Source: Gammaproteobacteria bacterium (GTDB taxonomy: Bacteria > Pseudomonadota > Gammaproteobacteria > Burkholderiales > Sulfuricellaceae). From it: DNA of 64,000 bases. Shown piece after piece: positions 33,368-41,684 of the stretch (position 1 is its first letter; every line of letters starts with the position of its first letter). The DNA lies in assembly GCA_018823025.1 (NCBI GenBank), contig JAHJJI010000138.1, positions 49,320-113,319 of the forward strand, written 5' to 3'. The notes beneath the pieces are model-generated. The model saw only the letters and a list, made by a program, of their open reading frames with translations, made no database searches and was not told the origin of the DNA. The translations under genes and the position numbers were made by a program.

Positions 33368-33575
33368 TATGAATGAGGGCATCCCCACTGGGGGTTGGTC
33401 AGCGAGAGGGAGGGCGTAGCTAGATTTGATGTCGCCACGAGGTGCCTGATTTTGGCCGTAATTTTGGGGTCGAGCTACTCACCATGACGGGTAAATTGGT
33501 AGTTGGTTATATGCTAATTTTCCTAGTACATTTGTACTAACTATCGGAAATAAAACGATAAATTTAAAAAAAAGC

Positions 33576-33605
33576 TTGCTTTGGCCAAGATAAATTCAGT
33601 ATGCT
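33576..33605 (+). promoter_or_regulatory. Candidate promoter of soxXYZAB
   Basis: TTGCTT at 33576-33581 and TATGCT at 33600-33605 with an 18-base spacer, 82 bases before the soxX start. Both boxes are imperfect. No thiosulfate-responsive regulator gene (soxR or similar) is seen nearby. Confidence 0.3.
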
Positions 33606-33686
33606 TGTTCTACACAAACGGCAAATACTTACCGAGGAAAACGAATGACTTCGGAGAATGCTCGAAAAAATGGAGAAGGAGGAGTG

Positions 33687-34046
33687 ATGCGGAAAAAATT
33701 AACTCTTATGTTTGCGCTCATCGCCGGCTTGGGTGTCGTAAATCTGTCCGTGGCGGCCGACGCGGCCAAGGAACCCGCTGGACGGACAGTCGCATTTGAC
33801 AAGGCGAAAGGTAATTGCATCGCTTGCCATGCGATCCCCAATGATCCGAAGGCCGAGTCGCCCGGCAATATTGGGCCTCCCTTTATCATGATGAAGGAGC
33901 GCTTTCCCGACCGGAACAAGATGCGTACCCAGATTTGGGATTCCACTGTAGCCAACCCCAGAACCTCGATGCCGCCTTTCGGAAAGCACCAGATACTGAC
34001 TGAGCAGGAAATCGATCAGGTTGTTGAATATATCCATAGTCTTTAA
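33687..34046 (+). CDS. soxX: Sulfur-oxidation c-type cytochrome SoxX
   Basis: A 119-residue periplasmic monohaem cytochrome c. With SoxA it joins thiosulfate to the SoxY carrier. Residues 1 to about 23 are a signal peptide (LTLMFALIAGLGVVNLSVAA). Haem binding is by CIACH, and the likely Met ligand is in the PRTSMPPFG motif near the C-terminus. The ATG at 33687 after GGAGGAG is chosen because it directly precedes the signal peptide; an earlier in-frame ATG at 33645 would put 14 polar residues ahead of it. It opens the soxXYZAB run. Confidence 0.93.
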   Translation: MRKKLTLMFALIAGLGVVNLSVAADAAKEPAGRTVAFDKAKGNCIACHAIPNDPKAESPGNIGPPFIMMKERFPDRNKMRTQIWDSTVANPRTSMPPFGKHQILTEQEIDQVVEYIHSL

Positions 34047-34068
34047 CTTTAATTTATTCGGAGATCGA

Positions 34069-34542
34069 ATGATGAATCAATTGCGTAGAACTTTTTTGAG
34101 GAGCACCGGCGCCGCCGGGACAGTAGCGGTCGCGATTGCTGCTGGCCTGCTCAGGCCTGGTCAGGTGTTGGCAGCGGAATGGAACAAGGTGGCATTTGAT
34201 GCCACGACCACGGCGGATGCAATGAAGGGTTTGAATGTTGCGGGCGCCGCCGAGAGCAAGGACATCCTGATCAAGGCGCCGGATATTGCCGAGAATGGTG
34301 CGGTTGTTCCGGTGGAAGTGACCAGTAAAATCCCGGGCACCACTTCCATCATGATCTTTGTAGACAAGAATCAGAATCCCTTGATCGCTGAATTCGAGTT
34401 TTCCAATGGTGCTGAAGGATTTGTTTCTACACGTATCAAGATGGCTTCGACCTCCCACGTTAAAGTGGTGGTGAAGGCCGGCGGCAAGGCTTATACCGCC
34501 ACCAAGGAAGTCAAGGTGACGATAGGCGGTTGCGGCGGTTGA
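34069..34542 (+). CDS. soxY: Sulfur carrier protein SoxY
   Basis: A 157-residue carrier subunit of the SoxYZ complex. A twin-arginine-type leader is present (RRTFLRSTGAAG followed by a hydrophobic stretch and VLAA). The C-terminus carries the conserved GGCGG swinging arm, whose Cys holds the sulfur intermediate during thiosulfate oxidation. Two adjacent ATG codons (34069 and 34072) follow GGAG; either could be used. soxZ follows after 50 bases. Confidence 0.95.
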   Translation: MMNQLRRTFLRSTGAAGTVAVAIAAGLLRPGQVLAAEWNKVAFDATTTADAMKGLNVAGAAESKDILIKAPDIAENGAVVPVEVTSKIPGTTSIMIFVDKNQNPLIAEFEFSNGAEGFVSTRIKMASTSHVKVVVKAGGKAYTATKEVKVTIGGCGG

Positions 34543-34592
34543 TCGGTATTGAACGGATTTGAATATTCACTTTATTTGACAAGGATACGAAC

Positions 34593-34907
34593 ATGGCTGA
34601 AGGAATGAAAATTCGCGCGACGCTGCAAGGCGATGTCGCCGATGTGAAAGCGCTGATGAATCACATCATGGAGACCGGTTTGCGCAAAGATGCCAACACC
34701 GGGAAATTGATCCCCGCCCACTTCATCAATCACGTCGTTGCCACCCTGAACGGCAAGACCGTGCTTGAAGCACAGTGGGGTGCTGCAGTTGCCAAGAATC
34801 CCTTTCTGGGTTTCAGGGTCAAGGGCGCCAAGGCCGGCGACAAGATCGTGATTAATGCTGTGGACAACCATGGTGAAAAGATGAGCGGCGAATCGGCTAT
34901 TGTCTGA
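34593..34907 (+). CDS. soxZ: Thiosulfate oxidation carrier complex protein SoxZ
   Basis: A 104-residue partner of SoxY with the typical start MAEGMKIRATLQGDVADVKALMNHIMETGLRKDANTGKLIPAHFI given here only in part: key pieces are KALMNHIMETG and GKLIPAHFI. It has no signal peptide and is exported as a complex with Tat-targeted SoxY. An AAGGA ribosome binding site lies ahead of the ATG. Confidence 0.95.
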   Translation: MAEGMKIRATLQGDVADVKALMNHIMETGLRKDANTGKLIPAHFINHVVATLNGKTVLEAQWGAAVAKNPFLGFRVKGAKAGDKIVINAVDNHGEKMSGESAIV

Positions 34908-34985
34908 TCGACCCTGGCCGGATAGATGCTCCTGGGTCCGGCCAATTCTGCAAAAAAAACCATAATAATTTCTGCGAAAGGAATA

Positions 34986-35816
34986 ATGATGAAACGGAGA
35001 CTCACCGTTTTTCTGGCCTGCCTATTCCTGGGCGCCAGTCTTGCTGCGAGCGCCGGGCCTGCCGAGGATCGCAAGGCCTTGACCGCGCATTACAAGCAGC
35101 TTCTTCCTGGCGTAAAGTTTCAAGATTACGTGCTGGGCGCCCTGGCATTGAATAAAGATGCTCTGGATCAGTATGAAAGCATCATGATGTTCCCACCTTT
35201 CGTCAATGATGTCGATGACGGCAGGAAAACTTGGGAAAAACCGTTCAAGAATGGCAAAACTTTCGCCAGTTGCTTCCGCAATGGCGGCAAGAAGGTGGCG
35301 GGTGGCTACCCCTACTTTGATAATGGTGTCGGTAAGGTGCTCACCTTCGAAAATGCCCTGAATGCCTGCCTGCGCCATAACGATGAGGCAGAGCTGAAAT
35401 ATGGCAGTACAGAACTCGGGCTGCTGTCGGCTTATGCAAAAAGCCTGTCTGATGGGATGAAAGTGCAGGTCAAGGTAGAGGGCCCTGCTGCCCTGGCTGC
35501 GTATGAAAATGGCAAGACCCATTACTATAGCCGCCGCGGTCAGCTGAATTTCTCCTGCGCATCTTGCCATATCGACAATGTCGGCAAATTCGTCCGTAGC
35601 GAGCAGCTTTCTCCGATGATCGGGCAGGCTGCGCATTGGCCGGAATTTCGCGCTGGAACGGAACTGGTTACGCTACAAGGGCGGTTTCGGCAATGTCAGA
35701 AAAATGTGCGTGCCACCCCGCTGGAATTTAATAGCGAGGAATACAACAACCTGGAATACTTCCTCACCTACATGAGCAACGGCTTGCCGATGCAGACGCC
35801 GGTGTTCCGCAAGTAA
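34986..35816 (+). CDS. soxA: Sulfur-oxidation c-type cytochrome SoxA (single-haem type)
   Basis: A 276-residue periplasmic subunit of the SoxAX thiosulfate-joining enzyme. A signal peptide covers about 1-22 (LTVFLACLFLGASLAASA). Only one CxxCH is present (CASCH). The place of the N-terminal haem in dihaem SoxA has isolated cysteines instead (ASCFRN, NACLRHN), as in single-haem SoxA enzymes where they form a disulfide. The active-site cysteine persulfide ligand is expected in RQCQKNVRATPLEF. Two ATGs (34986 and 34989) follow GAAAGGA; the first is used. Confidence 0.93.
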   Translation: MMKRRLTVFLACLFLGASLAASAGPAEDRKALTAHYKQLLPGVKFQDYVLGALALNKDALDQYESIMMFPPFVNDVDDGRKTWEKPFKNGKTFASCFRNGGKKVAGGYPYFDNGVGKVLTFENALNACLRHNDEAELKYGSTELGLLSAYAKSLSDGMKVQVKVEGPAALAAYENGKTHYYSRRGQLNFSCASCHIDNVGKFVRSEQLSPMIGQAAHWPEFRAGTELVTLQGRFRQCQKNVRATPLEFNSEEYNNLEYFLTYMSNGLPMQTPVFRK

Positions 35817-35850
35817 GCCACTAGGGTCAGGGGCGCGAGACTGGAGGCTG

Positions 35851-35867
35851 GAAGCGCTTGACGCTTC
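35851..35867. promoter_or_regulatory. Hairpin between soxA and soxB
   Basis: GAAGCG-CTTGA-CGCTTC, a 6-base stem, lies in the 103-base soxA-soxB gap, with looser outer pairing (CGAG with CTCG). It may be an RNA processing or attenuation element that sets soxB level, or a chance hairpin. No T-tract follows. Confidence 0.3.
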
Positions 35868-35919
35868 ACGGCTTTCCTCTCGCTCCTTGCTTCGCCCTCT
35901 TTCCTGATTTGGAGTTCCC

Positions 35920-37635
35920 ATGTCCATGAACCGCCGCGAATTTCTGCAGATGCTGGCAGTGGCCGCCGCATCCGGCTTCGCACTGAACAGCCGGGAGGCC
36001 CTGTCGGCCAGCCATGCTGGAAGCTTCTACGATTTGCCCTCATTCGGCAATGTCTCGTTGCTGCACATTACCGATTGCCATGCTCAGCTGATGCCGATTT
36101 ATTTTCGTGAGCCCAACGTGAATATCGGTCTGGGTGTCAGCCATAATAAGGCACCGCACCTGGTGGGCGAAAACCTGCTCAAGGCGTTCGGCATCCGGCC
36201 CGGCACGGTCGAGGCCCATGCTTTCACTTCCCTCGATTTCGAAAAGGCCGCCCGCACCTACGGCAAGGTCGGCGGCTTTGCCCACCTTGCCGGACTGGTG
36301 AAGAAGGTTCGCGCGAATCGTCCCGGGGCCTTGTTGCTGGATGGTGGCGACACCTGGCAGGGTTCCGCCACCGCGCTGTGGACCAATGGCCAGGACATGG
36401 TGGATGCCTGCAAACTGCTCGGTGTGGACATCATGACCGGCCACTGGGAATTCACCCTGGGCGCAGAGCGCGTCAAGCAGATTGTGGACAACGATTTCAA
36501 GGGTAAGGTGGATTTTCTGGCGCAGAATATCAAGACCAACGATTTCGGCGATCAGGTTTTCCAGCCCTATGTCATCAAGCGCATGAATGGCATTCCGGTT
36601 GCAATCATCGGTCAGGCCTTCCCCTACACGCCGATCGCCAACCCGCGCTACATGACCCCGGACTGGAGCTTCGGCATCCAGGACGACAATATGCAGAAGA
36701 TGGTGAATGAGGCTCGCGCCAAGGGCGCCCAGGTCGTGGTGGTGCTGTCCCACAACGGCATGGATGTGGATTTGAAAATGGCCAGTCGTGTCACCGGTAT
36801 CGATGCCATCCTTGGCGGCCACACCCACGATGGCATGCCTGCTCCGTCCATCGTCAAGAATGCCAGTGGACAGACCCTGGTGACCAACGCCGGCTCCAAT
36901 GGCAAGTTCCTTGGCGTGCTGGATTTCGACGTAAAGAATGGCAAGGTGGCTGGCTTCAAATACAAGCTGTTGCCGGTGTTTGCCAACCTGATCGAGCCGG
37001 ATGCGGAAATGGCGGGGCTGATCAAGAAAGTTCGCGCGCCCTATGAAGCCAAGCTGGCGGAAAAACTGGCTGTAACCGAGGGGACGCTGTACCGCCGCGG
37101 CAACTTCAACGGTACCTTCGATCAATTGATTCTGGATGCCCTGATGGAAGTGAAAGGCGCGGACGCTGCCTTCTCTCCCGGCTTCCGCTGGGGTACTTCG
37201 CTGTTGCCGGGCGATACTATCACCATGGAAAATGTGATGGATCAGACGGCTATTACTTATCCGTACACCACTCTCTCTGAGATGAGCGGCATGATGATCA
37301 AGGACATCATGGAAGACGTCTGCGATAACCTGTTCAATGCCGATCCCTACAAGCAGCAGGGTGGCGACATGGTGCGCGTTGGCGGCATCAGCTATACCTG
37401 CGATTTGCGCCAGGGCTTCGGCAAGCGCATCAACAACATGGTCATGAAAGGCAAGCCGCTCGACCCCAACAAGAAATACAAGGTGGCGGGTTGGGCGCCA
37501 GTGGCCGAAGGTGCTACAGGCGAGCCGGTCTGGGATGTGGTGGCGAGCTACTTGCGTGACAAGAAGGTGATCACGCCGCGCAAGCTCAATCTGCCCAGGT
37601 TGATCGGGGTGGAGGGAAATGCCGGCATCGCCTGA
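35920..37635 (+). CDS. soxB: Thiosulfohydrolase SoxB
   Basis: A 571-residue dimanganese hydrolase that cleaves sulfate from the SoxY-bound intermediate. The N-terminus carries a twin-arginine signal (NRREFLQMLAVAAASGFAL). Metal-site motifs of the 5'-nucleotidase superfamily are visible: HITDCHAQL near 47-55, GGDTWQGSA, DIMTGHWEFT, LSHNGMDVDL and GGHTHDGMP. Length and motif order match SoxB. The ATG follows GGAG. No soxCD (sulfane dehydrogenase) follows, so sulfur is probably left as stored sulfur or passed to another pathway, which is inferred from known incomplete Sox systems. Confidence 0.96.
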   Translation: MSMNRREFLQMLAVAAASGFALNSREALSASHAGSFYDLPSFGNVSLLHITDCHAQLMPIYFREPNVNIGLGVSHNKAPHLVGENLLKAFGIRPGTVEAHAFTSLDFEKAARTYGKVGGFAHLAGLVKKVRANRPGALLLDGGDTWQGSATALWTNGQDMVDACKLLGVDIMTGHWEFTLGAERVKQIVDNDFKGKVDFLAQNIKTNDFGDQVFQPYVIKRMNGIPVAIIGQAFPYTPIANPRYMTPDWSFGIQDDNMQKMVNEARAKGAQVVVVLSHNGMDVDLKMASRVTGIDAILGGHTHDGMPAPSIVKNASGQTLVTNAGSNGKFLGVLDFDVKNGKVAGFKYKLLPVFANLIEPDAEMAGLIKKVRAPYEAKLAEKLAVTEGTLYRRGNFNGTFDQLILDALMEVKGADAAFSPGFRWGTSLLPGDTITMENVMDQTAITYPYTTLSEMSGMMIKDIMEDVCDNLFNADPYKQQGGDMVRVGGISYTCDLRQGFGKRINNMVMKGKPLDPNKKYKVAGWAPVAEGATGEPVWDVVASYLRDKKVITPRKLNLPRLIGVEGNAGIA

Positions 37636-37690
37636 TATAGGGTAAGATAGACGGGCAACTGCTATAATTTTTTTTTTGCAGAAGACGCCT

Positions 37691-38854
37691 ATGCCCTCAA
37701 TCCGTTCCATCCGTATCCCGCTGGTTATTCTCGCGCTCATCGCCGCTGCTGGCGGAGCCTATTATTGGCAGAACCAGAACGCCAACTCATCCCAGGAAAA
37801 GTACAAAACCCAGGTGGTCGACCGAGGCGATATTGTCCAGAGTATCTCGGCCAATGGCACCCTGAGCCCGGTGGTGCTGGTGAACGTGGGCACTCAGGTG
37901 TCCGGCACGGTGAAGAAGCTCAATGCGGATTTCAACAGCCGGGTGAATGAAGGACAAATTCTGGTGGAACTCGATCCCGCCCTGTTCGATGCCCAGCTCA
38001 GGCAGGATCAAGCCAATATCGCCAATGCGGAGGCAAATCTTGTGCTGATGCGAGCCAAGGAGGAGCGTGCTCGTTTGTTGCAGCAGAAGGGTTTTATTTC
38101 TCAGGATGCCGTCGACCAAGCCAGGCAACAGCTGGACTCTGCTCTGGCGCAGCTCAAGCTGGCGCAAGCTCAGTTGACGCGCTCCCGAACCAACCTGAAC
38201 TATTCCGTAATCCGTTCCCCGATTTCCGGTGTGGTGGTGGCGCGCACCATCGATGTGGGCCAGACGGTCGCGGCCAGTTTCCAGACGCCGACGTTGTTCC
38301 AGATTGCCGGCGATCTCAAGCAGATGCAGATCGAAACCAGCGTGGCCGAGGCGGATATCGGCAACCTCAATATTGGCCTGGAGGTGCGCTTTACCGTCGA
38401 CGCCTTTGCCGACCGGCAGTTTGCTGGCAAGGTCAAGCAGATCAGGCTTAACCCCACAGTGCAGCAGAACGTAGTGACCTACAACGTGGTGGTGGCGGTG
38501 GACAACCCGGATGAAGTGTTGTTGCCGGGCATGACTGCTCACGTCCAGATCATCGTTAGCCGCCACGAAAACGTACTGCGCGTGTCGAATGCTGCACTGC
38601 GCTTCAAGCCGCTGAAAGAAGAAGGCGACGAGGCCGCCGGCAAGAACAACAAGAAAGCAAAAGGGCGCGGCGGCGCTACCGTTTACCGGCTCGATCAAGG
38701 GAAGCCGAAGCCAGTGAAGATCAAGGCCGGCATATCTGATGGCTCCTACACTGAAGTGCTGGGCAACGAGATTATAGCCGGTGACCTACTGGTCACGCGT
38801 GAACTGGGTGCCCGCAAGGAAAAAGAGGGTAGCTTCAGATTCAGGATGATGTAA
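37691..38854 (+). CDS. MacA-like periplasmic adaptor protein
   Basis: A membrane-fusion (adaptor) protein of about 387 residues of the MacA type. A single N-terminal membrane segment (IRIPLVILALIAAAGGAYYW) is followed by a lipoyl half-motif (GTLSPVVLVNVGTQVSGTVKKLNADFN), a long coiled-coil hairpin around residues 110-170 (QDAVDQARQQLDSALAQLKLAQAQL), the second lipoyl half (SPISGVVVARTIDVGQTV) and beta-barrel domains. A Lys-rich insertion (KNNKKAKGRGG) near the C-terminus is unusual. The ATG at 37691 is used; an in-frame TTG lies 15 bases upstream. A TATAAT box at 37663-37668 followed by a T-run suggests a local promoter. The ATPase gene overlaps it by one base. Confidence 0.9.
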   Translation: MPSIRSIRIPLVILALIAAAGGAYYWQNQNANSSQEKYKTQVVDRGDIVQSISANGTLSPVVLVNVGTQVSGTVKKLNADFNSRVNEGQILVELDPALFDAQLRQDQANIANAEANLVLMRAKEERARLLQQKGFISQDAVDQARQQLDSALAQLKLAQAQLTRSRTNLNYSVIRSPISGVVVARTIDVGQTVAASFQTPTLFQIAGDLKQMQIETSVAEADIGNLNIGLEVRFTVDAFADRQFAGKVKQIRLNPTVQQNVVTYNVVVAVDNPDEVLLPGMTAHVQIIVSRHENVLRVSNAALRFKPLKEEGDEAAGKNNKKAKGRGGATVYRLDQGKPKPVKIKAGISDGSYTEVLGNEIIAGDLLVTRELGARKEKEGSFRFRMM

Positions 38855-39549
38855 TGGCTGCTCCGCTGATCCGCGTCGAAGGCCTGCACAAACAATACGA
38901 AATCAAGGGTGGCCGTGCTGTTCCGGTACTTCACGACGTGAATTTGAGTATCGTCCCCGGCGAATTCGTCGCCATCATGGGCCCATCCGGTTCTGGCAAG
39001 TCCACCTTCATGAATATCCTCGGCTGCCTCGACACGCCCACCAGCGGGCATTATTTCCTGAATGGTCGGGATGTCGCAAAGCTGAATCCGGATGAACTCG
39101 CTCATCTGCGCAATAGCCTGATTGGATTCGTGTTCCAGGGTTTTAACTTGTTAAAGCGCGTCACCGCGCTGGACAACGTCGCGCTGCCGCTGCTTTACGC
39201 CGGTCTGGGGCAGGCTGAGCGGCGTGAACGCGCCCTGGAGGTCCTGCGTCAGACCGGCCTGGAAAAATTTCCCCTGTCGCTACCGAATCAGCTTTCCGGC
39301 GGCCAGCAGCAGCGCGTCTCCATCGCCCGTGCGTTGATCAACCACCCGCCATTGATTCTGGCCGATGAACCGACTGGCAACCTGGATACCCACACCAGCC
39401 AGGAGATCATGGAGATATTCACCCGCCTCAACCGCGAACAGGGTATGACCGTCATCCTGGTAACCCACGAACTGGAAATCGCCCGCTATGCTCACCGGAT
39501 GGTGCGTTTCGTGGATGGGCGGGTGGAACGTGATGGAGAGGTGTCATGA
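38854..39549 (+). CDS. MacB/LolD-type ABC transporter ATPase
   Basis: A 231-residue ABC ATPase: Walker [10 protein letters not shown] near 44-52, Q-loop FVFQGFNLL, signature [15 protein letters not shown] and Walker [13 protein letters not shown]. It has the high similarity to MacB/LolD/FtsE ATPases expected of mechanotransmission ABC systems. Here the ATPase is separate from the permease, unlike E. coli MacB where both are fused. One-base overlap with the adaptor gene and ATGA overlap with the permease gene suggest a single operon. Confidence 0.95.
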   Translation: MAAPLIRVEGLHKQYEIKGGRAVPVLHDVNLSIVPGEFVAIMGPSGSGKSTFMNILGCLDTPTSGHYFLNGRDVAKLNPDELAHLRNSLIGFVFQGFNLLKRVTALDNVALPLLYAGLGQAERRERALEVLRQTGLEKFPLSLPNQLSGGQQQRVSIARALINHPPLILADEPTGNLDTHTSQEIMEIFTRLNREQGMTVILVTHELEIARYAHRMVRFVDGRVERDGEVS

Positions 39550-40769
39550 AGATCGTGGCGATCTTTGCCGAAGCCTGGCGCGCGATGGCGATGAATGGCC
39601 TGCGTACCGCCCTGACCATGCTCGGCATGGTGATCGGTGTGGCGGCAGTGGTGCTGATGCTCGCCGTCGGCCAGGGGGCGCAATATACCGTCAACCAGTC
39701 CATCGCCTCGATGGGCAGCAACCTGCTCATTGTGCTGTCCGGCGCCAGTACTTCAGGAGGGTTGCGCTTCGGCTCGGGCAGCGTGCCTACCCTGACCGTT
39801 GGCGATGCGCAGGCGCTCGCCCAAATCCCGTCGGTCAAGGCGGTTTCCCCCTCCTATCCAGGCAACGCCCAGATGGTTTATGGCTCTAACAACTGGAGCA
39901 GCATCGTCACCGGTTCCACGCCAGATTACTTTACGGTGCGTAACTGGACGCTGGATTCCGGCCACCTCTTCGAGGAAAGCGATGTGCGCGGCGCAACCAG
40001 GGTGGTCGTGCTTGGCCAGACAGTGGCGAAGAATCTGTTCGGTGAGGAGGATCCCACCGGCAAGACTATCCGTATCAAGAATATGCCTTTTCTGGTGGTC
40101 GGATTGCTTGCCGCAAAAGGACAAAGCCTGGACGGGCGTGATCAGGATGATACTGCCGTGGTGCCGGTCACCACCGCCCAGCGCAAGCTTTTTGGCAACC
40201 AGTTCCCGGGCACGGTACGCTATCTTATGGTTCAGGCAGGATCAACCGAAACGATGGATGAAGCGGAACGAGAAATTGCCCAGTTGTTGCGCCAGCGCCA
40301 TCGTCTGGCCGAAGATGCGGAAAACGATTTTACCGTCCGCAACCTGACATCGGTGGCGCAATCCGCCGCCGGATCGGCGCAAGCCATGTCCTTCATGCTC
40401 GGGGCTATTGCCTCCATTTCCCTGCTGGTGGGCGGAATCGGTATTATGAACATCATGCTGGTATCGGTCACCGAGCGGACGCGAGAAATCGGCATCCGCA
40501 TGGCGATCGGTGCACGCCGCCGCGACATCCTGTTGCAATTTCTGCTTGAAGCGCTGATTATTTGTACAGTCGGTGGGTTGGTTGGCGTTCTCCTTGGTGT
40601 AGGGGGTGCCTGGCTGGTCAGTTCGATGGCGGAAATGGCAGTGGTGGTCACGGTGTGGTCAATACTGCTGTCGTTTCTGTTCTCTGCTGCGATCGGAATA
40701 TTTTTCGGTTATTACCCGGCACGCCGGGCGGCAATGCTCAAGCCAGTGGAGGCGTTGCGGTATGAATAA
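39546..40769 (+). CDS. MacB/FtsX-type ABC transporter permease
   Basis: A 407-residue permease. One N-terminal membrane helix (about 18-42, GLRTALTMLGMVIGVAAVVLML), a periplasmic MacB core domain (about 50-270) and three C-terminal helices ending in the FtsX domain. Motifs include LVGGIGIMNIMLVSVTERTREIGIRMAIGARRRDIL, a hallmark of MacB, given here in two parts: LVGGIGIMNIMLVSVTERT and REIGIRMAIGARR. With the preceding two genes it should form a tripartite exporter with an outer-membrane channel encoded elsewhere. The substrate is unknown. Confidence 0.95.
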   Translation: MKIVAIFAEAWRAMAMNGLRTALTMLGMVIGVAAVVLMLAVGQGAQYTVNQSIASMGSNLLIVLSGASTSGGLRFGSGSVPTLTVGDAQALAQIPSVKAVSPSYPGNAQMVYGSNNWSSIVTGSTPDYFTVRNWTLDSGHLFEESDVRGATRVVVLGQTVAKNLFGEEDPTGKTIRIKNMPFLVVGLLAAKGQSLDGRDQDDTAVVPVTTAQRKLFGNQFPGTVRYLMVQAGSTETMDEAEREIAQLLRQRHRLAEDAENDFTVRNLTSVAQSAAGSAQAMSFMLGAIASISLLVGGIGIMNIMLVSVTERTREIGIRMAIGARRRDILLQFLLEALIICTVGGLVGVLLGVGGAWLVSSMAEMAVVVTVWSILLSFLFSAAIGIFFGYYPARRAAMLKPVEALRYE

Positions 40770-40787
40770 TAAAAGTTCCGATACTGT

Positions 40788-40823
40788 CTGGCACCTTGTC
40801 ACGGTAACAAGTGCCGGACCAGA
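40788..40823. terminator. Imperfect hairpin after the permease gene
   Basis: GGCACCTTGT near 40790-40799 pairs, with one bulge, with ACAAGTGCC at 40807-40815, 20 bases after the permease stop. CTGG and CCAG add outer pairing. There is no T-run. It may end the MacAB-like operon before the polysaccharide export genes. Confidence 0.35.
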
Positions 40824-40883
40824 GAGTAGCTAATTGACTACCTGCAGAATTAACGGAGCAATTCCAAACCCCATAATGAGTAT

Positions 40884-41684
40884 ATGATTTTAAATCCCCT
40901 GCGCATCTTTGCCGATATCTGGCGCCATCGCTACCTGCTTGGCCAGCTCATCAAGCGGGATGTGCTGTTGCGCTACCGGGGGGCGATGTTCGGCGTGTTG
41001 TGGATTTTTATCAGTCCGCTGCTGATGCTGGCGATTTTTGCCTTCATTTTTGGCCAGATTTTCCAGGCTCGCTGGCCTCAGCAAGAAACAGGCATGCCTT
41101 TCTGGCTGCTGCTTTACAGCGGCCTCATTGCTTTCAATATTTTCGCTGAAACCGTTTCTCGCTCGCCAACATCAGTGCGCAGCTATCCCAGCTTCGTGAA
41201 AAAGATCATCTTCCCGGTGAACATACTGCCCGTGGTTCCGCTTGGCGCCGCCTTGGTACATGGGGGATTCAATTTCTTGATCCTTATCGCCGCCCTCGCC
41301 TGGACCGGTCACCTGCATGTTGGAATCCTGCTGTTTCCTCTGCTGATAACGCCCCTGGTATTGCTTGCTTTAGGGTTTTCATGGTTCCTTTCCGCCTGGG
41401 GGGTTTTTATCAAGGACATGACCCAGATTGTGCCAGTATTCATACAGATGCTGCTATTCCTGTCACCGGTGTTCTACCCGGTAGGTGCTGTCCCGGCTAC
41501 GTTACGCCCTTTTTACCAATATAGCCCTCTGGGTGCAGTGATCGAGACTTCTCGTGCCGTAGTCTTCGGTCAGCCGGTTGAATGGGGCTCATGGGGAGTA
41601 GCATTTGGCTTCTGCCTGGGGGTGTCGATCCTGGGTTATGCCTTTTTCCAGTACAGCCGGGAGGAGTTTGCCGATGCCCTGTGA
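40884..41684 (+). CDS. wzm: Polysaccharide ABC exporter permease (Wzm-like)
   Basis: A 266-residue ABC-2-type permease with about six membrane segments, beginning ADIWRHRYLLGQLIKRDVLLRYRGAMFGVLWIFISPLLM (key parts RDVLLRYRG and LWIFISPLL), a signature of Wzm/KpsM/TagG exporters of O-antigen or capsule. The ATPase gene overlaps it by 11 bases. It opens a plus-strand polysaccharide locus ending at 47276. No ribosome binding site of good quality precedes the ATG; the best GGAG is 27 bases away. Confidence 0.92.
   Translation: MILNPLRIFADIWRHRYLLGQLIKRDVLLRYRGAMFGVLWIFISPLLMLAIFAFIFGQIFQARWPQQETGMPFWLLLYSGLIAFNIFAETVSRSPTSVRSYPSFVKKIIFPVNILPVVPLGAALVHGGFNFLILIAALAWTGHLHVGILLFPLLITPLVLLALGFSWFLSAWGVFIKDMTQIVPVFIQMLLFLSPVFYPVGAVPATLRPFYQYSPLGAVIETSRAVVFGQPVEWGSWGVAFGFCLGVSILGYAFFQYSREEFADAL

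Larger units (their letters stand above)
33202..33686. other. Intergenic region upstream of the sox cluster
   Basis: No gene is supported in these 485 bases. The left half contains a degenerate hairpin-type repeat at 33347-33367; the right half is AT-rich and carries a candidate promoter for soxX. The stretch before 33560 shows no coding pattern in either strand. Confidence 0.5.

Noticed and set aside
36040..37740. 566-codon open frame antisense to soxB
   Set aside because: Entirely opposite an intact soxB; no homology recognised.
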